Shown: piece after piece, positions 1 through 4,800 of the stretch | Numbering within the stretch: the stretch's first letter is position 1 | How the letters are laid out: the number at the start of each line of letters is the position of its first letter | The notes under the pieces: generated by a model | Seen by the model: the letters and a program-made list of their open reading frames with translations, nothing else | Databases searched by the model: none | Told to the model about the DNA's origin: nothing | Translations under genes and position numbers: made by a program | Assembly (NCBI GenBank): GCA_964388105.1 | Contig: CAYLYQ010000077.1 | Span: 1 to 7,168, forward strand | Length of the DNA stretch: 7,168 bases | From: ZC4RG35 sp964388105 | GTDB lineage: Bacteria; Actinomycetota; Acidimicrobiia; Spongiisociales; ZC4RG35 | Direction of reading: 5' to 3'

Positions 1-285
1 GAGCAGAAGGAACGGCTCCAGGCGCGCCTCGACGAACCGGACAAGAACTGGAAGTTCAACAAGTCCGACCTCGACGACCGCGCTCTCTGGGACGACTTCC
101 AGCAGGCCTACCGCACCGCCCTCGCCGAGACGTCCACCGACTACGCGCCCTGGTACGTGATCCCGGCGGACCGAAAGTGGTATCGCAACCTGGCGGTGTC
201 ATCCGTCCTCATCGACACCTTGGAGAGGATGGACCCCCGTCACCCCGACCCGGAACCGGACCTCGAAGGCATCGTCATCACGTGA
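1..285 (+). CDS. ppk2: Polyphosphate kinase 2 (PPK2 family), C-terminal part only
   Basis: This is the last 94 codons of a gene that enters from the left edge and ends at TGA 283-285. PPK2 enzymes move phosphate between polyphosphate and nucleotides (ADP/GDP or AMP, depending on subclass) in the cytoplasm. What is visible is the typical end of the family: a segment of the type KERLQARLDEPDKNWKF at residues 3-19, then DLDDRALWDDF, then the strongly conserved block around APWYVIPADRKWYRNLAV, followed by a helix and a short acidic, proline-rich tail. The Walker A and B motifs of the P-loop kinase fold would lie upstream of the window, so the subclass (I, II or III) and direction of catalysis cannot be judged. 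It converges with the minus-strand leuS unit. The family assignment rests on recognised conserved blocks and is fairly secure. Confidence 0.9.
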   Translation, partial: EQKERLQARLDEPDKNWKFNKSDLDDRALWDDFQQAYRTALAETSTDYAPWYVIPADRKWYRNLAVSSVLIDTLERMDPRHPDPEPDLEGIVIT

Positions 286-313
286 ACCTGGCTCGCTTCG
301 CTCGCGCCCCCTC

Positions 314-326
314 GGCCCTTCGGGCC
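314..326. repeat. Small GC hairpin GGCCC-TTC-GGGCC
   Basis: A 5-bp perfect inverted repeat with a 3-nt loop in the spacer between the converging PPK2 and metallopeptidase genes, only 1 nt before the longer hairpin at 328-353. Just upstream, GCTCGC occurs twice, separated by TTC (291-305). Together these make the 85-bp spacer almost wholly repetitive. It may be part of a terminator or of a dispersed intergenic repeat; the sequence alone does not decide. Confidence 0.45.
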
Positions 327-327
327 A

Positions 328-353
328 CTCCCCCGTTGCTCCGCACGGGGGAG
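328..353. terminator. Probable bidirectional terminator hairpin between convergent genes
   Basis: CTCCCCCGT (328-336) and ACGGGGGAG (345-353) are perfect reverse complements: a 9-bp stem, mostly G-C, with an 8-nt loop TGCTCCGC. It sits between the stop of PPK2 (285, plus strand) and the stop of the metallopeptidase gene (371, minus strand), where a shared terminator is expected. Neither side has a clear T-tract, which is common for hairpin terminators in high-GC actinobacteria but leaves open that it is a dispersed repeat or an mRNA-stabilising element. Confidence 0.55.
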
Positions 354-370
354 AAATCCAGAGGGAGGAA

Positions 371-739
371 TTAGACGATCCTCCCGAACTCATCGGCCGC
401 CTCGCGGGCCTCGGTTTCGTAAGGGTTCGCCCGGTAGGCGGCCCGGTGACCGAGGCCGCGGGCGATGCCGGCCAGGTAGCGGCGCAGGTACCGGGCGGCG
501 AAACCCATCGTGCCGTAGTCGGACCACTGCCGGATGTGGACCAGCTCGTGGACGATCAAGCGTCCCAGGATCTTCGGATCGGCGGAGAACTGGTCGGGTC
601 GCACGAACACGGTACGGCCCAGCGCCACAGCCCGGACGTCCGAGCCCCAGATCGCCCGTAGCCAGCGCGGAGCCGGACGAAGAGGGACCGTGTCGGGGTC
701 GATGGGGTGGAGCAGCGCCCGCAGCTCGGCACCGTCCAT
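371..739 (-). CDS. Small HExxH metallopeptidase-like protein (DUF4157/eCIS-core-like)
   Basis: A 122-residue protein beginning at ATG 737-739 and ending at TAA 371-373. The key feature is a zinc-peptidase signature: VHELVHIRQW with HExxH at residues 64-68, followed about 40 residues later by NPYETEAREAADE, where Glu110 (or Glu108) is the likely third zinc ligand. This order, HELxHxxQW then an Arg/Tyr-rich helix then a YRxNPxExEA block, is what I know from small stand-alone DUF4157-type proteins. No signal peptide or membrane segment is visible, so it looks cytoplasmic, and the substrate is unknown. It lies 29 nt downstream of leuS on the same strand, so it is probably co-transcribed. The start is uncertain: a purine-rich GGGAGGGGAGG lies about 17 nt before ATG, too far for an ideal ribosome site, and a TTG overlapping the leuS stop would add 11 residues. 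The open frame continues far into leuS, but that part is only a shadow of leuS. Confidence 0.68.
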   Translation of the reverse strand: MDGAELRALLHPIDPDTVPLRPAPRWLRAIWGSDVRAVALGRTVFVRPDQFSADPKILGRLIVHELVHIRQWSDYGTMGFAARYLRRYLAGIARGLGHRAAYRANPYETEAREAADEFGRIV

Positions 740-768
740 GCCGGCGGCTCGGAGCGCCTCCCCTCCCG

Positions 769-3189
769 TCAACCGACGACGATGTTGACGAGGCGGGGCG
801 GCCTGGAAATGACTTTCCTGACCTCCTGGCCGTCGATGTGGACGGCCGCCTTCTCCGACTTCAACGCCAGGCGCTCGGCGTCCTCCGGCGTGATGTCCGC
901 CGGTACTTCGAGACGGTCCCTGACTTTCCCGTTCACCTGGACGATGAGCGTGACGGTGTCCTCCCGCGCCAGGTCGGCATCCCAGGCGGGCCAGGACTGT
1001 GTCGCCAGCCATCCGCCTTGGCCCCGACGCTCCCACATCTCGTGAGCGAGGTGGGGTGCCATCGGCGAGAGCATGAGCAGCAGCAAGCGCACCGTCTCGT
1101 CCATCTCAGACTGGCGCGGCTCGTCTGCCAGGTAGTCGTGGATGGCGTTGGTCAACACCATCAGCGCCGGGATGGCGGTGTTGAAGTGGAAACGCTCGAT
1201 GTCCTCGGTGACCTTCTTCACCGTCCGATGGGCGAGACTCACCAGCTCGCGGTCACGGTCGTCGGCGGGGCGCTCGGAGTATTCGACCGGTTCGACGGCA
1301 GCCCTCCACACCCGCTCGAGGAACCTCCGGGTGCCGTCGATGCCGCCCTCGTTCCAGTTGGCGTCGTCGGTGGGAGGGCCCATGAAGAGGTGATAGAGCC
1401 GGAGAGCGTCGGCCCCGTGTGTGGCGTACATCTCGATCGGGTCGACCACATTGCCCTTCGATTTGGACATCTTCGATCCGGCGAGGGTGATCATTCCCTG
1501 GGTGAAGAGCCGGGTGAACGGCTCCTCGACGGACGACAGGCCCATGTCGTAGAGGACCTTCGTGATGAACCGTGCGTAGAGCAGGTGCAGCACCGCATGC
1601 TCGACACCCCCGATGTACTGATCGAGAGGCATCCAGTACGCCGCCTTTTGCGTGTCGAAGATGGCGTCGCTGTTGTGGGGGTCGGCGTAGCGGAAGAAGT
1701 ACCAGGATGAGTCGACGAACGTGTCCATGGTGTCCGTCTCCCTCTTGGCCTCCCCGCCGCACTTCGGGCAGGTCGTGTTGACGAACTCGTCGACACCCGC
1801 CAGAGGGGACCGGCCCTGGGGCACGTAGTCCTCGACATCGGGGAGCAGCACCGGGAGCTGTTCGTATGGGACCGGGACCAGACCGCACTCGGGGCAGTCC
1901 ACGATCGGGATGGGCGAACCCCAGTACCGCTGGCGGCTGATCAGCCAGTCCCGCAGCCTGTAGTTGACCGCTCCCGTGCCGATCTGGCGCTCCTCGATCC
2001 ATTCGATGATCTTCTTCTTGGCGGACTGCTGGTCGAGCCCGTCGAGGAAGCCGGAGTTGATCGTGGGCCCGTCGCCCGTGAACGCCTCCCCTTCCCACCC
2101 GGCAGGTGGCTCGACGGTGCGGATGATCTCCAGCCCGTACTTGGTGGCGAAATCCCAGTCACGCTGGTCCTGGCCGGGCACGGCCATGATCGCTCCGGTG
2201 CCGTACCCCATGAGGACGTAATCGGCGACGAAGATCGGGACTCGGGCGTCGTTGACCGGGTTGATCGCGTAGGCACCCGTGAACACGCCGGTCTTGTCGC
2301 CTTCGGACATCCTCTCCAGCTCCGACGCACGCGAAGCCTTCTCCTGATAGGCGCGAACCTCGTCCTTTTCGGGCCGCCCCTCCACCAACCGGTCCACGAG
2401 GGGGTGCTCGGGCGCCAGGACGCAGAAGGTCATGCCGAAGATCGTGTCGGGCCGGGTGGTGAACACCTCGAACGACCCGCCCCCGTCGACCTCGATGGTG
2501 AAACGGGCGCCTTCGGAGCGGCCGATCCAGTTGCGCTGCATGGTGCGCACCCGGTCCGGCCAGTGCTCCAGCTGATCCAGATCGGTCAGGAGACGGTCCG
2601 CGTAATCGGTGATCTTGAAGAACCACTGGGCGAGGTTCCGCCGAACCACGGGCGTGTCGCATCGCTCGCACAGCCCGTCGACGACCTGCTCGTTGGCGAG
2701 GACGGTCTGGTCTTTGGGACACCAGTTGACCGGGGCTTCCTTCTTGTAGGCAAGGCCACGGGAGAAGAGCTCCAGGAAGAGCCACTGATCCCACTTGTAG
2801 AACTCGGGCGAGTGGGAGGCGATCTCCCGGCTCCAGTCGTACATGGCCCCGAGCTGCTTCATCTGGGCCGACATCGTGGCGATCTGGGCCTCGGTGTTCA
2901 CCAGCGGGTGGACGCCAGTGGCGATGGCGGCGTTCTCGGCAGGGAGACCGAAGCTGTCCCAGCCCATCGGCGACAGGACGTTGAAGCCCTGCATGGTCTT
3001 GTACCGGGTGAGGAGGTCGCCGTACGTGTAGTTGCGGATGTGGCCCTGATGCAGCGCCCCGGACGGGTAGGGGTACATCGTCACGTTGTAGAACTTGGGG
3101 CGTGCAGGGTCGGCTTCGACCTGGAAGAGCTTCTCTTCCTCCCAGATCCTCTGCCACTTGGCCTCGATGGTCTTGTGGTCGTACGACAT
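769..3189 (-). CDS. leuS: Leucine--tRNA ligase (LeuRS)
   Basis: An 806-residue class Ia aminoacyl-tRNA synthetase that activates leucine with ATP and charges tRNA-Leu; the length is normal for bacterial LeuRS. Signatures in order: PYPSGALHQGHIRNY with the HIGH-type motif at residues 47-50; a Cys cluster C157, C174, C177 of the ZN-1 zinc module; the CP1 editing domain with the threonine-rich TTRPDT at 244-249 and GTGAIMAVPGQDQRD near 331-344; RDWLISRQRYWG and two CxxC pairs; the conserved FVDSSWYFFRY; KMSKS at 573-577; then the anticodon-binding helical domain and the C-terminal LIVQVNGKVRDR module that contacts tRNA. I chose the ATG at 3187-3189 (MSYDHKTIEAKWQ) because family homology begins there. 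An in-frame ATG at 3217-3219 would add 10 residues; neither has a strong ribosome site. In the editing motif the usual His before DQRD is Gln340. It is transcribed divergently from the dehydrogenase gene. Confidence 0.98.
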   Translation of the reverse strand: MSYDHKTIEAKWQRIWEEEKLFQVEADPARPKFYNVTMYPYPSGALHQGHIRNYTYGDLLTRYKTMQGFNVLSPMGWDSFGLPAENAAIATGVHPLVNTEAQIATMSAQMKQLGAMYDWSREIASHSPEFYKWDQWLFLELFSRGLAYKKEAPVNWCPKDQTVLANEQVVDGLCERCDTPVVRRNLAQWFFKITDYADRLLTDLDQLEHWPDRVRTMQRNWIGRSEGARFTIEVDGGGSFEVFTTRPDTIFGMTFCVLAPEHPLVDRLVEGRPEKDEVRAYQEKASRASELERMSEGDKTGVFTGAYAINPVNDARVPIFVADYVLMGYGTGAIMAVPGQDQRDWDFATKYGLEIIRTVEPPAGWEGEAFTGDGPTINSGFLDGLDQQSAKKKIIEWIEERQIGTGAVNYRLRDWLISRQRYWGSPIPIVDCPECGLVPVPYEQLPVLLPDVEDYVPQGRSPLAGVDEFVNTTCPKCGGEAKRETDTMDTFVDSSWYFFRYADPHNSDAIFDTQKAAYWMPLDQYIGGVEHAVLHLLYARFITKVLYDMGLSSVEEPFTRLFTQGMITLAGSKMSKSKGNVVDPIEMYATHGADALRLYHLFMGPPTDDANWNEGGIDGTRRFLERVWRAAVEPVEYSERPADDRDRELVSLAHRTVKKVTEDIERFHFNTAIPALMVLTNAIHDYLADEPRQSEMDETVRLLLLMLSPMAPHLAHEMWERRGQGGWLATQSWPAWDADLAREDTVTLIVQVNGKVRDRLEVPADITPEDAERLALKSEKAAVHIDGQEVRKVISRPPRLVNIVVG

Positions 3190-3241
3190 CCGGAGCCTGA
3201 GGGTACCTGCCCCTGCCATGATGAGGATTGACGAGATCGAC

Positions 3242-3250
3242 AAGGAGAGG
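3242..3250 (+). promoter_or_regulatory. Ribosome binding site of the dehydrogenase gene
   Basis: AAGGAGAGG ends 2 nt before ATG 3253, with the AAGGAG core spaced 5 nt from the start. It supports this ATG against any upstream start. It lies in the 63-bp spacer (3190-3252) shared with leuS, so both promoters must fit in or overlap that spacer or reach into the opposite gene. I found no convincing -35/-10 pair there. Confidence 0.75.
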
Positions 3251-3252
3251 CA

Positions 3253-4107
3253 ATGGAATCGTGGCGTGTCGGAGTGATCGGCGGGGGCCTCATGGGCTCC
3301 GGGATCGCCGAGGTCTGCGCCCGGGCCGGGCACCAGGTGGTCGTCCACGAGATCGACGCAACGGCGGCCGAGGCGGCCATGGGGCGGGTCTCCAAGTCGT
3401 TGGGACGGGCTGTCGAGCGCGGCAAGATCGAACAGGCGGAGGCAGACTCCGTCTCGGGCCGCATATCCGTGTCCACGGACCTGGGCGACCAGGCGGACCG
3501 ACAGATCGTGATCGAGGCCGCCACCGAGAACGAGGAGCTGAAGAAGCGCCTCTTCGCCGACCTCGACGCTGTCGTCACCGACCCGGAAGCGATCCTCGCC
3601 TCCAACACCTCATCGATCCCGATCACCCGGCTCGCCGCCGCCACGAACCGACCCGGTCAGGTGGTCGGCCTCCACTTCTTCAACCCCGTCCCCGTCATGG
3701 CGCTCGTCGAGCTGATCACGACGGTTCGGACCGATCCAGGTGTGGCCGGGAGAGCTCAGGAGTTCGCCGAGGGACTCGGGAAGACCGTGGTCAAGGCCAA
3801 GGACCGCGCCGGGTTCGTCGTCAACATGCTCCTCATCCCCTACATGCTGGGGGCCATCCGGATGCTCGAGGCGGGCTTCGCGTCCCGAGAGGACATCGAC
3901 GCCGGGATGCGCCTCGGTGCCAACCATCCGATGGGTCCGCTGGAGCTGACCGACTTCGTGGGCCTCGACACCACGAAGTACGTCGCCGACGTGCTCTTCG
4001 AGGAGTTCAAGGAGCCGATGTACGCGTCTCCCCCGCTTCTGACCCGCATGGTGGAGGCCGGCCTGCTGGGCCGAAAGTCGGGCCGCGGTTTCTTTGAATA
4101 CGGCTGA
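3253..4107 (+). CDS. hbd: 3-hydroxybutyryl-CoA dehydrogenase (FadB2/Hbd-like)
   Basis: A 284-residue stand-alone L-3-hydroxyacyl-CoA dehydrogenase, the usual length for Hbd/FadB2/PaaH enzymes. It interconverts 3-hydroxyacyl-CoA (typically 3-hydroxybutyryl-CoA) and acetoacetyl-type CoA with NAD(P) in the cytoplasm, in beta-oxidation, butanoate or aromatic-acid pathways. The Rossmann N-terminus has GxGxxG as GGGLMG at residues 10-15, with an acidic residue at the end of the second strand (VVVHEID) that favours NAD. The active-site set is complete: Ser120 in SNTSSIP, His141 in GLHFFNPVP, Glu153 in VELI, and Asn191 in FVVNMLL, the last opening the C-terminal helical dimerisation domain. The end, GLLGRKSGRGFFEYG, is typical. 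A good ribosome site supports the start. The exact chain-length and cofactor preference cannot be read from the sequence. The 90-bp gap to the next gene leaves co-transcription open. Confidence 0.94.
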   Translation: MESWRVGVIGGGLMGSGIAEVCARAGHQVVVHEIDATAAEAAMGRVSKSLGRAVERGKIEQAEADSVSGRISVSTDLGDQADRQIVIEAATENEELKKRLFADLDAVVTDPEAILASNTSSIPITRLAAATNRPGQVVGLHFFNPVPVMALVELITTVRTDPGVAGRAQEFAEGLGKTVVKAKDRAGFVVNMLLIPYMLGAIRMLEAGFASREDIDAGMRLGANHPMGPLELTDFVGLDTTKYVADVLFEEFKEPMYASPPLLTRMVEAGLLGRKSGRGFFEYG

Positions 4108-4110
4108 ATC

Positions 4111-4137
4111 TGGGGCGCCTTTGAGGGTCTTGCCCCA
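4111..4137 (+). terminator. Weak possible terminator after the dehydrogenase
   Basis: TGGGGC (4111-4116) pairs perfectly with GCCCCA (4132-4137), a 6-bp GC stem starting 3 nt after the stop codon. The loop is long (15 nt) and no T-tract follows, so this is only a possible terminator or 3'-end stabilising element. The dehydrogenase and the membrane protein could still be on one transcript. Confidence 0.25.
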
Positions 4138-4167
4138 CGCGAGGGGGATTACGCTTCGGCCCAAGTC

Positions 4168-4184
4168 GTCCGGGCTCGCCGGAC
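4168..4184 (+). promoter_or_regulatory. 5'-leader hairpin directly before the ribosome site
   Basis: GTCCGG (4168-4173) and CCGGAC (4179-4184) form a perfect 6-bp stem with a 5-nt loop GCTCG. The stem ends on the base immediately before the long ribosome site GGGAGGAGGAG (4185-4195) of the membrane-protein gene. If inside the transcript it could keep the site open or bind a protein; as DNA it could be an operator-like inverted repeat. Its function is inferred from position only. Confidence 0.35.
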
Positions 4185-4195
4185 GGGAGGAGGAG
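4185..4195 (+). promoter_or_regulatory. Strong purine-rich ribosome binding site
   Basis: GGGAGGAGGAG precedes ATG 4198; the GGAGG core at 4186-4190 is 7 nt from the start. It fixes the start of the membrane-protein gene and predicts efficient translation. Confidence 0.75.
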
Positions 4196-4197
4196 CA

Positions 4198-4644
4198 ATG
4201 ACCAACGATCCCAATTCGCCCATGTCTTCGGAGTCCGGTGAGCCATCGCCGGTCGCCGACGCCATGGCCGATGCCAAGGCTGCCTTCAACAAAGCTGGTT
4301 TTGCGACGCCGACAGGGATGGTCGCCCTCGCCGGTCTGATCCTGCTTGGCGTGGAACTGATCTTCGGGATCATGCTGCGAGAGTTCAGTATCGGTCCGTG
4401 GCTTCTCCCGGCACTTCTCGCCGTGATCGTCTATTACGCCAAGGGAAACTACGACCCGATCGGCCCTGCGGACAAGATGCTCAAACTGATCGGCATGCTG
4501 ATGGCGGGCATAGCCGTGGTCAGCATCCTCAACACGTTGCGTTCGGCAAGCGTGTTCTTCGACGAGTTCGCCGACGTCCTCGGTTACCTCCTCACTTGGG
4601 GAGCCTCGGTCCTGGCATTCCTCGGAGCGCGAGCCATCAAGTAG
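4198..4644 (+). CDS. Four-helix integral membrane protein of unknown function
   Basis: A 148-residue protein I do not recognise. The first 38 residues are polar, rich in Ser, Pro, Asp and Ala, with an Ala-rich amphipathic stretch (about 18-34), and look disordered and cytoplasmic. Four hydrophobic segments follow: roughly 41-60, 66-81, 94-113 and 123-145. The loop between the second and third contains AKGNYDPIGPADKM; the loop between the third and fourth is charged (FFDEFAD). There is no signal-peptide cleavage site, catalytic motif or cysteine. An even number of helices would place both ends on the same side, probably the cytoplasm. The strong ribosome site argues that it is really expressed. 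Hairpins flank it on both sides (4168-4184 and 4673-4695), so it may be a single-gene transcript. It could be a small transporter subunit, a membrane-stress protein or a structural protein; nothing visible decides. Confidence 0.8.
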   Translation: MTNDPNSPMSSESGEPSPVADAMADAKAAFNKAGFATPTGMVALAGLILLGVELIFGIMLREFSIGPWLLPALLAVIVYYAKGNYDPIGPADKMLKLIGMLMAGIAVVSILNTLRSASVFFDEFADVLGYLLTWGASVLAFLGARAIK

Positions 4645-4651
4645 GGCGGAG

Positions 4652-4663
4652 TCAGGGCCCTGA
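4652..4663. repeat. Perfect 12-bp palindrome TCAGGGCCCTGA
   Basis: TCAGGGCCCTGA is its own reverse complement over all 12 bases and lies 7 nt after the stop of the membrane-protein gene. Such a loopless palindrome is better suited to binding a dimeric protein as DNA than to forming an RNA hairpin. It begins a run of inverted repeats that continues to 4770. Confidence 0.5.
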
Positions 4664-4703
4664 AGGGATTTGTCCCCCAAGCGCAGCTTGGGGGAAGGTC
4701 CCT
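4664..4703 (+). terminator. Terminator-like hairpin with nested outer stem
   Basis: TCCCCCAAGC (4673-4682) and GCTTGGGGGA (4686-4695) form a perfect 10-bp stem with a 3-nt loop GCA. Around it AGGGA (4664-4668) pairs with TCCCT (4699-4703), giving a second 5-bp stem across a small internal loop. A third mini-hairpin, TGCGC-CGAA-GCGCA, follows at 4703-4716. It is placed about 20 nt after the membrane-protein stop, so termination is the simplest reading, although no T-tract follows. Like the hairpin at 328-353, it has a run of five C paired with five G, which could also mean a dispersed repeat family. Confidence 0.55.
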
Positions 4704-4740
4704 GCGCCGAAGCGCAAGCGGAGGCGGAGGTAGGGGGCCG

Positions 4741-4770
4741 GTTCCGCACAGGGAAACCTGTGGCGAGAAC
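4741..4770 (+). other. Structured leader element with GNRA-loop hairpin before the class V enzyme
   Basis: CACAGG (4747-4752) and CCTGTG (4757-4762) form a perfect 6-bp stem closed by the tetraloop GAAA, a GNRA loop. Outside it GTTC (4741-4744) pairs with GAAC (4767-4770), and C4745-G4746 can pair with C4764-G4765, leaving only G4763 and A4766 bulged. The result is a 12-bp imperfect hairpin ending 16 nt before the ribosome site of the next gene. I do not recognise it as a known riboswitch. It may be a cis-regulatory RNA, a processing site, or a terminator-like structure. Nucleotide pairing is seen directly; function is inference. Confidence 0.45.
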
Positions 4771-4786
4771 TAGTAGCTTGTTGGTC

Positions 4787-4793
4787 AAAGGAG
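4787..4793 (+). promoter_or_regulatory. Ribosome binding site fixing a GTG start
   Basis: AAAGGAG lies 7 nt before GTG 4801-4803, an ideal spacing. It selects this GTG as the start of the class V enzyme, with no competing ATG nearby in frame. Confidence 0.8.
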
Positions 4794-4800
4794 CAGGCGC

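Noticed and set aside
740..1036. N-terminal extension of the HExxH protein inside leuS
   Set aside because: The 99 extra codons overlap the conserved C-terminal LeuRS module and read as Arg/Gly-rich noise. Homology begins near the ATG at 739.
2404..3231. 275-codon plus-strand frame opposite leuS
   Set aside because: It lies antisense to an unmistakable LeuRS and has no domain or ribosome site; it is a GC-rich shadow.
3190..3252. Promoter elements in the divergent spacer, such as TTGACG at 3228-3233
   Set aside because: A -10 box at normal spacing would fall inside the dehydrogenase start, and no good -10 match exists for either direction.
3218..3277. Possible leader peptide MMRIDEIDKERQWNRGVSE overlapping the dehydrogenase start
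   Set aside because: It has no ribosome site of its own and no attenuation-type residue run or hairpin; a short open stretch at a gene boundary is expected by chance.
3190..3348. Longer LeuRS start with 53 extra residues
   Set aside because: The extension overlaps the divergent dehydrogenase gene and lacks family similarity; conserved LeuRS sequence begins at MSYDHKTIEAKW.
4720..4737. G-quadruplex-forming run GGAGGCGGAGG followed by GGGGG
   Set aside because: Two-tier G runs are frequent by chance in DNA of this GC content; kept only as a component of the structured intergenic region.
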